A stretch of DNA of 64,000 nt, taken from NCBI GenBank assembly GCA_965153355.1, contig OZ231128.1, positions 21,018,001-21,082,000 on the forward strand. The letters run 5' to 3'. The translations under genes were made by a program, and so were the position numbers. The notes under the pieces are model-generated. The model searched no databases and was not told where the DNA came from. It saw only the letters and a list, made by a program, of their open reading frames with translations. This DNA is from Flaccisagitta enflata (taxonomy: Eukaryota; Chaetognatha; Sagittoidea; Aphragmophora). Below are positions 37,201 to 49,800 of the stretch, one piece after another (the stretch's first letter is position 1; each line of letters begins with the position of its first letter).

Positions 37201-40200
37201 GCCTCCAAAGGAACCAGTTTACCACCCACACCTACCACCACATCCTCGATTATGTCCTTTTAGGGCTCAACAACCAAAAATCTAAGTTCAATATGTTGAA
37301 AAAATGAATTTTCCTGGGGTGTCCTGTACTTGGGTACTGCTCATTGGGTGTCTCTGAAGGGATTTAGGCTAAAAAAATCAAAATCCAAGAGTTTGTTTTC
37401 TCACAATATTGTCCACAAGCAAACTCCACCTATTTTTGACTAATTTGCTTTTATAATTCATCCTACCCAAATTTGAGGTTTTGACACCCTTATCCATTCA
37501 TCTCAGTCCAAAATCATTTTGATCTATCCCTGAGCATTTCATCTTAGGGGCCTACTAAAACCTTACCACCCTACTATACCTCTGGGCTCACAATAACATC
37601 TTTTGTTTAGTAGTTCCTACCCTGTGACGAGAAGAGGTCGCAAGGGGTGTTGTCTCCCGCCTTATTAGAGGGGGGCACCTCACATATTTTCAAAAACTAT
37701 TCTGGAACAATAAAAAACTGAAAAAATGAGACTTTGGAAAAGTGAAAAACCAAATCAGGGCCATTTGGTAGGTATATCATAGCCTACACAAGTCAGAAAT
37801 AGCTTGAAAAACACTCATTTTGACCTATTTGGCGATAGTCCATTTTAAGCAAAATGAGGGTTTTTATAGTGGATTTTTCTCAAATTTCAGGTATTTTTGA
37901 AGGATTTTAGGGTATTTTCATCTTGTTTACATGTTTATATGCAATCTAACAAAAAAATTGACAAACAAGCTGAAAATTACAAATCTGACACTAACAAGAT
38001 ACTCTTATAAGGGGGGAGACAATAACCCGAGTCTAAAATATAAAGGGATTTTCTAGAATTTTCAAAGTCGCATCACGACTGTAAAAATGCAAGCACCTGG
38101 CTGATTTTTGGTATATACCCTCCTTGACTATTGTACTTTGATAAGAAAAAAAGATTAGAGGCTGAAATGCCTCCAAAGGAACAGTTTACCACCCACACCT
38201 ACCACCACATCCTCGAATTTTTTTTAGGGCTCAACAACCAAAAATCTAACTTCAATATGTTGAAAAAATGAATTTTCCTGGGGTGTCCTGTACTTGGGTA
38301 CTGCTCATTGGATGTCTCTGAAGGGATTTAGGCTAAAAAAATCAAAATCCAAGAGTTTGTTTTCTCACAATATTGTCCACAAGCAAACTCCACCTATTTT
38401 TGACTAATTTGCTTTATAATTCATCCTACCCAAATTTGAGGTTTTGACACCCATATCCATTCATCTCAGTCCAAAAATCATTTTGATCTATCCCTAGCAT
38501 TTCATCTTGAGGGCCCTACTAAAACCTGCCACCCTACTATACCTCTGAGCTCACAATAACATCTTTTGTTTAGTAGTTCCTACCCTGTGACGAGAAGAGG
38601 TCGCAAGGGGTGTTGTCTCCCGCCTTATTAGAGGGGGGCACCTCACATTTTTTCAAAAACTATTCTGGAACAATAAAAAACTGAAAAATGAGACTTTGGA
38701 AAAGTGAAAAACCAAATCAGGGCCATTTGGTAGGTATATCATAGCCTACACAAGTCAGAATATTGAAAACACTCATTTTGACCACATTTGGCGATAGTCC
38801 ATTTTAAGCAAAAATGAGGGTTTTTATAGTGGATTTTTCTCCAAATTTCAGGTATTTTGTGAAGGATTTTAGGGTATTTTCATCTTGTTTACATGTTTAT
38901 ATGCTAATCTAACAAAAAAATTGACAAACAAGCTGAAAATTACAAATCTGATACTAGCAAGATACTCTTATAAGGGGGAAGACAATAACCCGAGTCTAAA
39001 ATATAAAGGGATTTTTAAGGATTTTCAAAGTCGCATCACGACTGTAAAAATGCAAGCACCTGGCTGATTTTTGGTATATACCCTCCTTGACTATTGTACT
39101 TTGATAAGAAAAAAAATTAGAGGCTGAAATGCCTCCAAAGGAACCAGTTTACCACCCACACCTACCACCACATCCTCGATTATGACCTTTTAGGGCTCAA
39201 CAACCAAAAATCTAATTTCAATATGTTGAAAAATGAATTTTCCTGGGGTGTCCTGTACTTGGGTACTGCTCATTGGGTGTCTCTGAAGGGATTTAGGCTA
39301 AAAATCAAAATCCAAGAGTTTGTTTTCTCACAATATTGTCCACAAGCAAACTCCACCTATTTTTCACTAATTTGCTTTTATAATTCATCCTACCCAAATT
39401 TGAGGTTTTGACACCCTTATCCATTCATCTCAGTCCAAAATCATTTTGATCTATCCCTGAGCATTTCATCTTAGGGGCCTACTAAAACCTTACCACCCTA
39501 CTATACCTCTGGGCTCACAATAACATCTTTTGTTTAGTGGTTCCTACCCTGTGACGAGAAGAGGTCGCAAGGGGTGTTGTCTCCCGCCTTAGTAGAGGGG
39601 TGCACCTCACATTTTTTCAAAACTATTCTGGAACAATAAAAAACTGAAAAAATGAGACTTTGGAAAAGTGAAAAACCAAATCAGGGCCATTTTGGTAGGG
39701 GTATGTCATAGCCTACCAAGTCAGAAATAAAGCTTGAAAAACACTCATTTTGACCACATTTGGCGATAGTCCATTTAAGCAAAAATGAGGGTTTTTATAG
39801 TGGATTTTTCTCAAATTTCAGGTATTTTTGAAGGATTTTAGGGTATTTTCATCTTGTTTACATGTTTATATGTAAATCTAACACAAAAATTGACAAACAA
39901 GCTGAAAATTACAAATCTGAAACTAACAAGATACTCTTATAAGGGGGGAGACAATAACCCGAGTCTAAAATATAAAGGGATTTTCTAGGATTTTCAAAGT
40001 CGCATCACGACTGTAAGTAGCTTCAGCTGATTTTAGTATATACCACTCCTTGACTATTGTGCACTTTGATAAAAGATTAGAGGCAAATACATCCCAAAAG
40101 ATCAGTTCTACCACCTACCACCACATCCTCGATTATGACCTTTTGGGCTCAACAACCAAAATCTGTTCAATATGTTGAAAAATCTCAGGTGGGGTGTGTG
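21595..40200. repeat. Tandem array of about 19 units of about 970 bp
   Basis: The marker GGGGGGAGACAATAAC recurs at about 21,597, 22,567, 23,542, 24,514, 25,485, 26,456, 27,426, 28,390, 29,342, 30,310, 31,267, 32,237, (degenerate) 33,184, 34,139, 35,098, 36,066, 37,042, 38,012, 38,977 and 39,946. Early units are nearly identical; later ones carry more small deletions. The array begins exactly at the inverted-repeat end of the unit and stops in mid-unit near 40,200. The 60-90 codon frames that repeat in every unit on minus sit in a fixed non-coding sequence and break freely in other units, so they are not called genes. Confidence 0.95.
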
Positions 40201-40410
40201 TGGGGTGGGATAATTATTTGTTATTTATTTTTTTATATAAATTGATGTTTTATTTAAAATTATTGTTGCTTTTAACAGTGATGTAGGCATTTGTATTAAT
40301 TAATGCTTGTTGTGATGTTCCTCTCTCCCTTCCATACTACTACCACCCACATTACCTAATGAGAGACAGCTATAACGAACTTCATTCTGTAAATTGTGTA
40401 TGCAACTTAG
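40201..40410. other. Short AT-rich junction between satellite and virus-like element
   Basis: GTGTGGGG-rich then T-rich DNA. It ends in an acceptor-like CAACTTAG just before 40,411. No start codon for the next gene is visible here, so its 5' end is missing or lies beyond the array. Confidence 0.5.
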
Positions 40411-43400
40411 GATCAACTCCATGTGGTTTCTAGTAATCATGCTAGTGCCAAAGAGAGTCTGGAGCTTGCTTTGGATGGAAGAAGGGCGCAGCGTGACGGC
40501 TATATGTCAAGTTACCGTCAGTTGGTGGACACATTCAACACAAAGGCCGAGGACGAAGGCCTAAATCCAGAAGAAGCCAATGAGGTAGTTAACTTTGAAT
40601 GTGCACATCTATCTATTTTCTTTAGAATTATAAAGAATAAAAAAACAATGTAAAGTGTGGTTAACTGTCTAATGGATGGACAAAACATATATAGTCACGT
40701 GTATGCAACTCAAAACATAAACATCCATTCAGATGGCGGTATTACGGCAGCGCCTAATGACGGGAAAAGAAGAACTAAATGTTGGATCCATTGAACGATA
40801 TGAGCGACTCGCGCAATTGGTAATCGACAACTCGGCAAATGTCCTAACCAGTGATCCGGAAGAGCCATATTTTCAAGTCCCACCGTCCGTGCGGGAAATC
40901 GAGCCCGAATTAGTCGAGTTATCCTATTTCATTGTGTTAAAGTTTATTTCTTTTGTTATTGAAATGTTGATCAACATTGCCCATGTTATTACTGTGCATT
41001 GCAGGTACTTGAGTTATATTTTGGTCTGCTGTTACATACTACCTTTATCTTTCCATTTGAAGGACATGGAAGCGAAGGTCGCACAATTGGAAGAGACTGC
41101 AAGATCGCGCTCATTCCCCGATACGATATATCTTTGTACGACTGCAACCTCTTCCGCGACCAGTTCTTCTGCCAATACGTCGTCTCATGTGGTCAACCCT
41201 CAGGCCTCTGGCTCCCAACCCATCGACGTCTCTGATGTGAATCCCACGTCAAGCGCCTAGTCCATTAGCGTCAATCCTGTCGCCAATTCTGACGTCAACT
41301 CTGATGTGAATTTGGCGTCAACTGCCTCGTCCACTGGCGTCAATTCTGGCGCCAATTCTGACGTCAACTCTGATGCGAATCCCACGTCAAGTGCCTCGTC
41401 CACTGGCGTCAATTCTGGCGCCATTTCTGACGTCAACTCTGGTGCGAATCCCACGTCGAGTGCCTCGTCCACTGGCGTCAATTCTGGCGCCAATTCTGAC
41501 GTCAATTCTGATGCAAATCCCACGTCGAGTGCCTCGTCCACTGGCGTCAATTCTGGCACCAATTCTGACGTCAATTTTGGTGTTAACCCGTCCATCACGT
41601 CGACGACAAAAGTTCGCGTCGACGCCGAACGCGCCCCCATCGACAAGCTGGTGGAATTGGCGTCATCGTCATCGTCATCGAGAGTACCAGTCGTTGTTTT
41701 GGAACACGACAACAGAATCACAGCAGCACCAAATTTGTCAGGAGGCGTCGTCATAGACTGCTCTACCACGCACGTTGAAAAAAAGACGCCATCAACATCT
41801 TCAAATGCATTTCCGTCTGCGTCTATTCCCCCAACCAGAAATGGCCATGAACCAGCTACTTTTGAAGCCAACAACTCAGCGCCCAGACCAGAGGTAGTAA
41901 GCCCGACAATCGACGAAATGTTTGGCGACAGCGACGATGAAATACCAATGGACGCTGTGTCAGAACTGACGCAAAGAGATAAGCAGCGCGACCACAAGGA
42001 TGTTGAAGGTGAAAGCCCAAGAGGTGAGGCAGGTGATGGCCAAGGAGGTGACGCGACTCAATGTCAGGAAGGTGAGGTAAGCAGTCAGTTAAGCAAGGAT
42101 TCTGCATACCGTCTCATCAACAGTGGTCGAAATACGCCATGTAAAGATGAAAATGGCTCCTATTACGAAGATATAAGCGACGAGGAAGACGACGATCACG
42201 ACGAAAGAAGAGGTGGCAGTGAGGACGAAGGAGAAGGTAGTAATGGGAAAAGGGGTGGCGACAGTGGGGATGGGGATGGAGGTGAGAGTGGGGATGAGGA
42301 ACAACGTGGCAATGGGAGTGAAGAGGGAAACGTGGGCGAGGGGAGAAGTGGAAATGATGAGGAGGAGGATGAAGACATGGAGATTGGAGAGGGAGACAAG
42401 CAAATGGCAAATGAGGGCAAAGCGGCAGCAGATATGCTGGCACAAGCTATGCAGGAATTTGACCTCCCAACAACATCAAGTGATCTATCAGCGGCCTACC
42501 AATCTTTCGCCGACAACGGCAATGTCCAGCTGTCTCGAGGTGCTGCTTCTTTGAGACTGGCGCCTAAAAATGGCGTTGTTTCGGATCGATACCCTCTTAC
42601 TACGTTGGTCACCGCACAGGCTGGGTTTCACGATCGAGATTCTGCTGCCTTCGCCGCAAAAATTCGTCAAGATGCCTACACTAAAGAAAATCCGCTCATG
42701 AAGGACACTCAAGGAAAGAAACAGTCGGTAATCACCGACCACATGAATCAACCAATTGCGCGACAGGCGAAAAATCCCACTCCTCGACATCAAAGCATGC
42801 CATCTGCGCCAGATTCGACGTCCCAGGGCCATACAGCGTCACAACGCCAACAGCAGCACTCTTCATCAAATCAACAAGGCGTCGCCGACCCTGCCCCTCG
42901 ACGCAAAGATACACCTCGTCACACACAACAACCTTCTTCATCAAATCAGCAGAACGTCGACGACCCTGCCCCTCGACGCGAAGTTAATCTTCGTCACACA
43001 CAACAACCTTCATCAAATCAGCAGAATGTCGCCAATCCAGCCTCTCGTCGCCAAACCGTGCCTCCACGCCAAGAGCCGTCTTCCTCATCAGACGAGATGA
43101 ATAGCGCCAAATCGTCCTCCAAGCGCCCGTCAAATCCATCTGCATCCAATCGTCAACAATCGTCCTCTTCATCCAAACAGATGGATGCCGCCGATTCGCT
43201 CTTGGATGCAAATAGGCCCAAGTGTGAACCACTTCACCCATCCACGCAGTCGCATCAACCTTCTGCCAGTCAGTCGACTCAGCACGTTTCGCCATCGTCG
43301 AGTGTCAACCAGGCGTCAATCAAGAGAAAGGCGCCAACTGCCATGCCATCGGGATTTAGGCCACCAAAGCATCCTAACACGAGTATAGGATCAAGGCAGT

Positions 43401-43951
43401 CAGGAGATCTTCCAATTGTGCGCAAGGATGGGACAGCGAAAAAAAGTAAGACTGTCATAAACAAATGTTGCCAATATTGTTTTTGTTTATTTCCTCGTCG
43501 AGGGAAAAATTTGACTGCTCGACAGCACGTGACGACTGGAGCATGTGACTTCATCAAAAAAAATCTATTAGAAGTTGGCGTTAACAAAAAATGCAAAAAT
43601 TGTCCCAAAGAATTTACCTATCACAAAAGTATGTATGAGGACATAATCTGCCATTTTAAAGATGAAAATCACAGCTGCCTATGTCACATCTGTGGTGAGT
43701 CACATTTGTTCTCTGACATTTTTTCACACATCTCATCGGAGATTTTGAATTATTTTTCAGAAGGGGTAAGATGTGTGAAATGTAAGGTACATTTTAAATC
43801 AGTCATCCCATTTTACCGCCATCTCAAATCCATTCATTTGGTTAAAGACAAAAATGCATCAGTTTTTAGCAAATTCTTACTTGATTCTCATCCTAATTTC
43901 GACTACCTGCTTACTGCCCTGCTACTCACCCATGCGAAAGAAAAGAGCTAA
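40411..43951 (+). CDS. Unrecognised protein with 23-residue repeats and C-terminal Cys/His zinc fingers; contains an in-frame TAG
   Basis: Visible exons are 40,411-40,584 and 40,733 onward. From 40,733 one frame stays open to the TAA at 43,949-43,951 except for a TAG at 41,258-41,260. The first about 115 residues are helical and Glu/Arg-rich. 40,914-41,062 codes a very hydrophobic stretch, either two membrane helices or an unspliced intron with a weak donor. Then come four or more imperfect 69-bp repeats (41,285-41,590; core G-V-N-S-G-A-N-S-D-V-N), an acidic Asp/Glu/Gly block, a Gln/Ser/Pro-rich block, and at about 43,470-43,830 pairs of Cys and His spaced like zinc fingers (C-x2-C-x-C, C-x2-C, C-x2-C...H, C-x2-C...H-x4-H). 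Same strand as Rep and 618 bases before it. Function unknown. Confidence 0.55.
41285..41590 (+). repeat. 69-bp in-frame minisatellite
   Basis: Four to five units of 23 codons within the plus-strand gene. The TAG at 41,258 sits where the following units carry TCG (Ser), so it looks like a single C to A change. Confidence 0.8.
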
Positions 43952-44177
43952 TTTTCCCGCACTCCCTACCCCACCCCTACCCTTCCACCCCTTCTACCAT
44001 CTCTGCTTGCACACACAATTCCTACCTTTACAGAATGAGCGTCAGTCGCGTAATGGACACTGCTACGATGTATTCGATGTGCGTTTTTTTTATGGACATT
44101 TGCTTCGTGGATTTATGGTTCTTTTTTGAATCTATTGTTGTTATTGTTTATCGGCGCCGACTGGTTTAGCCGCAGTC

Positions 44178-44419
44178 CACCTTGATCTGGGGGCTGAGAA
44201 AAACCCGAGATGAATCTAGGGTGTTTCAATAGCTAAATTTACATGAAAAGCATACTTCTAGTTAACCCAGTGAGATGAAATTTTAACTGAAGCTCTGCAA
44301 AACCATCGGCTATCTTCATGTAAAATTTCATCCCACTGGGGCAACTAGGAGTATGCTTTTCATGTAATTTAAGCTATTGAGATTCATCTCGGGTTTTTCT
44401 CAGCCCCCAGATCAAGGTG
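44178..44419. mobile_element. Foldback (hairpin) element between the two plus-strand viral genes
   Basis: The outer 40 bases (44,178-44,217) are a perfect inverted complement of about 44,380-44,419, and the inner about 80 bases also pair with few mismatches, leaving a loop of about 25 bases near 44,297. It is non-coding and typical of a foldback MITE. A hairpin replication or telomere-like signal is also conceivable. Confidence 0.7.
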
Positions 44420-44568
44420 CAGTCCCGGGCTCCATCCCATCACAACTGGGCTTTTAAATCATTTGTTTTATCTTTCTGCTCATTGTTAACTCAAATCATA
44501 CATTCATTTATACAATCAAATTTTCCATAGATTCTCATTATCGCATACGCTAAATATCTATTGACATC

Positions 44569-46425
44569 ATGAATGGTAAAAAGAGACACATAACTGGCGA
44601 TGAAAACTCTCCTATGAGCAAAAAGAAGCAAAATAAACTCAAAAGACACAAATCGAAGCGAGAATACAAATTGGTGGAGCACGTCGACACTGATTCTGAG
44701 ACAGAAGAATCAGGAAGCGACGTCGATGACGTCATCGGCCCGACTCACATCGATGGCCCATCACCGCCGCTGGTATCGCTGGTATCGCCCGTGCCTTCGC
44801 CGTCGCGTTCAGAATGTCGGTCGGCCTCTCCAAGTGGCAGCAGCGCCGCGTCAAACACGGTGGCTTCGGATGATGAAAGTGAATTTGTCGACAACCAACC
44901 GACTCCTAAAGGCAATATCGCTGCCGTACTGCCATGCGCCGCCGTAGTGCCACTTCAGATGGATAGTGAAGAAGGTGACGTAAACGCTGCCACATCCGAG
45001 TCCAAATCCGCCTCACAAGTCCAACCTCTCGGTCCAACTTCCGGGCCCAACTCCCTGGATGACATCCCCATTCCTCTACCAGATGACCTCCCCATCCCCC
45101 TAAATGCTCCTCCCCCCATTCCTGGGTGGGAGCATCGTCAGGGACTAATCGCTAAAAGGCGCGAGGAACATAAGGCCGAAGGAATGAACGCGCCAAATTT
45201 CGTCCACTGCATCATATTCAACAGGTGATCCTAGACAGAGTTAATATTGCTTGTGCCCACGTTTTTCCATTTAAAATCATATAAACTCATTTTATTTCAC
45301 TTAGTGTTGTTTCGGCTCATTTATATCTTTCCCCTCTTTCATTTATTTCACTCTACTTTTATAGGGACATCAGAATTCTCGAGCCTACACTAACGACTGA
45401 TCAGTTCAAAACTAAATTCCTGGAAAAAAGGCCATCTGAACGTTCCTGGTTTACACATCACTTCAGGTAAATCATTGTTCTTATACTTATGTATTGCAAT
45501 TTTTAGTCATGTAATAAGCGACTCTACATCCACTGTGTCGGTCGGTTGGTCATTTTTTAGTCAATTTTTAGCCAATTTCAAGTCGCGTGATAAGCGGCTC
45601 TGCACCCACTATGTCGGTCCGTTGGTCGGTTGGCCATATTTACTCGTTCATTCTCATTTTATGTCATACACGTGTATCTATTGTAGGTACGACATGGTTG
45701 GCTTGCACGATGAAGATACGGAGCATTTTCACTGCATTTGGTTCGTCAGTCAAGGTTAGTTTACAGAACCAATCATATTTGCAACTGTATTTCCATTTGG
45801 AGTGCTTTAGCGCCTGAGGATGTTGTTTGAGCCTTTTCATTTCATCTTCATTTTCATTTTCAGGCCATAAATGGAATGATGATTTGAAGAACTTCATCAA
45901 ACGTATCGCCAATGTGAAGCAGAAATCCGAGCTGGACGCGGGCATGATACCAACGCGAGACGCGATCCTCAGAAGATCTTGTCTTATCACCGCAAATAAC
46001 GCGTCGCTTTTACAAGTAGCAACAGCACTTGTTTCACCTGTAGACTATCAGGTTTGTGATTCGTCCTATGGGATTTCAAAGTATAATACTGTTCTACTTG
46101 AATCATGCGTTCAATTTTGTTATTGCTGTACTCGTTATAGAAAGTTTAAACATGTATGTACCTTTCATTTACAGTCAAGATGCTGTCAATCCACAGGCGA
46201 CATTCATTTAGAACGGATGCGTTTTTGCGTTGACGTTGACAACGTCGTACCAAAAAGGGGTAGCGCACGCTGCACCCCGCCTCTTCTTGAATTCATACAG
46301 CAGGTTAGTAAAGGCGGCTTTCGCCGTACAAAAAAAAAAGGCTAAAAATACAGAGAAAAGGTGACAATGAGAAAGTGGTAGAGCGAGAGGGTGAGAAAGC
46401 GAGAGAGCGAGAGAAAGCAAGAGAG

Positions 46426-46495
<70 letters not shown>

Positions 46496-46810
46496 TGAGA
46501 GCGAGAGCGAGAGAGGGTGAGAGTGAGAGAGTGAGAGCGAGAAAGAAAATGAAAGAAAGAAGAAAAGAAAGAAAGAAAGAGAGTGAGAGAGAGTGAGAGT
46601 GAGAGAGAGAGTGAGTGTGAGTGAGAGTGAGTGATAGTGAGTGTGAGTGAGAGAGTGTGAGTGAGAGTGTGAGAGAGTGCGACAGAGTGTGAGAGAGCGA
46701 GAGAGAGTGTGAGAGAGAGCGAGAGAGAGCGAGAGAGAGTGAGAGAGAGTGAGAGTGAGAGTGAGAGAGAGTGAGAGTGAGAGTGAGAGTGAGAGAGAGA
46801 ATGAGAGAGA

Positions 46811-46845
<35 letters not shown>

Positions 46846-49800
46846 AGAGAGAATGAGAGTGAGAGTGAAAGTAAAAGACAAATACAAAATTGTATTTAAC
46901 CCCCCCCCATTCCATATAGGTTGCTACATCGCCTGCCGAGGGTATAGACGAAGAATCTTGTTTCCAAGTCTTCCTCAAACCACAGAAGCCGACATTCAAC
47001 CTGGATCTGCCACCCGTGATTTTGGGCAAAGGCAGCAAAGGGAAACCATCGCTTCAATTCTCAAACCCAGAAATTGCCGCTCCCAAAGAACTAGATTTTT
47101 TCGGTAAATCAACTAACCAAATTATGCATATAACCCCCCCCCCCCTTATCCTGGTTTCTTTTTTTTTCCATATGCATCATTTAAACTGGTTTCTTTTTTA
47201 TTTCTTCCAATTTATTCAGGAGTCGCGAAATCAGAAATGAATGAGTCCATGACGACGGACTACAACCACAGAACACTTCGACTCGAGGTGCAACATATGA
47301 CACATTCTAAGCCAATTTAAATGGTTCTAAATTAGTCATTCTAATCCAAATTTGCTCATTCCAAGTCATTGTGTTATTTTGGGCCATTCTAAACTAAACT
47401 AACCCATTCAAATTCATTTTTATTCATTATATTTCAATTTTAATTCAGTTTAATTCACTTTGTCATTTTCAACCACTCCCATTTGCTTTAAGCCACTCCA
47501 ATAATCATTGTCTATTTCCTTGTAGATCATGAAGAAGCTCGACCCGTCCTCGTTTGAAGAGTGGACGCAACAACTATCACTCCAAATGCACGTGAACTTG
47601 GCAGTGCTCTTGAAAGGATCAAGGTGAGTTTCATCTACATTTGCTTTACTACCACTACCCAATTATCCATGTTGCTTATATTCAATATTACTATATTTTT
47701 TTTCATGTGTTTTCATTCTAACTACCTCAGTGAGGCGCTGCAACGCGAAATGTTCAAGACCTTCAACCAAGACAAGCAGTCAAAGAAAAGAAAAAAGTCC
47801 TGCATTCTTCGCCTAGCAGAATTGTAAGTTGATAAGAGGGGGGGGGGCGGAGGCACGACTTTCCAATCATTTGCCCAATTGCAGCTAATTCTTACATTTC
47901 AAATAAACTTCCCTTAATTCAGCTACAAAGCCGAACTCGACGAATACGACGCAATGAACAACGAAGATGAAGAAAATTGGAATAAGATGATCCAAAAGGC
48001 GAAAGACATGGGTGCAACGGACGAACAAATCCTTGAAGTTTTTGGCGAATAGCAGAGAACCTCCAACATCTACGATTGTCAAGCTGAATGGGTATGCATT
48101 TCTCACCAAAATACACATTTATAGCAGACATATGCCCATATATAACATGAATATGGATGGGGGGGGGTCTATTCTTTAGATCAACAATGATATCTTGTCC
48201 ATTCATTCTTTTTTTTTGCCAGCTGCACGATTTCTTCGTATGCAACGCACTTGTGCCAAAACCTACCCTGGCACTTGTTAACGACTTCCTCACTCACTCG
48301 CTCAACAAAAAGGAGGTCAAAACAAACTCGGAGCCAATAGATCCTCAATACCTCGACGAGGATGACGCCCAAGATCCTAATCTGGCCACCGCCCCTGCCC
48401 CGGACCCTGTCCCCGTGCCAACCAAAGAGAATAAAGGCAAAGGCAAAGGCAAAGGCGGCAAAGGCGCCAATGGTCACGCCACTGCACCGAATGGCGCCAA
48501 TGGTCACGCCACCGCACCAAATGGCGCCAATGGTCACGCCACTGCGCCAAATGGCGCCAACGGTCACGTCACTGCGCCACTCGCCACCGGTGATCACGCC
48601 ACATCGTCAACTGGTTTCGACCTTCTATCCCAACTGATGGCCCTGAAAAACAAGAGGGAGTTTGAAGCCAGTCGCGCCGAGCAGGCCAAAAAAGACAAAG
48701 AGCGCGACACAAAGACGCAGAAGCGTTGCGGTTTCTTTCTGTGCGGACCTTCTAACACGGTAAGTACAAGTGCATGGTTATGTATGTCACCCTTTCAGGT
48801 GCGACAAAGCACCTCTATAACTGGCTGTGTCCGTTGGTTGGCTGGTCGGTCGACTGGTCTGTTGGCAAAGCATTCATTTCACAATCCACACCGTCGCGCC
48901 TATTGATCTACTTGGCCTTGTTTGTTAGCTCAACACTCTCGTTTGTCAATTTGTGTACCACTTATGTGTATAACCATCTGCTATCTATTATCTATACACA
49001 GGGGAAGACCCTTTTTGTCTCACTCTTGGTACAACCTCTGCAGTCGTCCTTACTAAACCTCAGCTCGTCGGCGTTTTACTTGAACAACGTCTATTTTACC
49101 ACTGGTAAGCTGCATATGATAACTACCAACTTTGACATTTCTGCCTATATGCAGTATAGTTGCTACAATGATCTTACCACACATCTCACAATAATCTCAA
49201 AATTTGAAAGGGTTTTGCATCACTGTCCCTGCCCAACCACATTCCTTCACCCAATCTCCTCACTTTCGCATAATTAGGAAGTAATTATCGTCTTTTAACA
49301 AACCGTATTTTTAATTTTCTCTCTATTTTTAGACGTTGTTTACACCGACGAGCTTGAGCCGTCGTGTGGCCTCCGCCAAGCCGACCTCAAACTACTTTTT
49401 GGTATGTTTATTTCAACGCATCAATAAACAAATTATAACTGTTCAGTTTTATTGTTCCATGACATAGACACATTAACATTTTGCACACACTGAAAATATA
49501 CATTCATTGGTTATTACCAAGTGTGTCACACAAAAAAAAGTGCATACATGGCAACTCATATGTCATTTATTCTTCCATTTCTAGAGGGAATTCGCGGATC
49601 GATTAACGTCAAGCACGCGGAATCAAGAGCCATCAAACACGGTAAATCCCCACTCTCAGTTCACCATCTTTTTACATGTAGCATTTCACATGCCACCGTC
49701 TGTTGTCATGTTTCTCTTTATTTATCCACGTACTATCCATTGTTCACTCTTCCTCGTAGATATGCCAGTGGTCGTTTCGTCTAACTGCGACATCTCCGAG

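Noticed and set aside
21595-40200. Centromere
   Set aside because: A 970-bp satellite of 18.6 kb could be pericentromeric, but nothing in the window shows centromere function.
46208-47038. Ser/Leu-rich frames over the GA repeat
   Set aside because: Microsatellite in Rep intron 5, low complexity on both strands.
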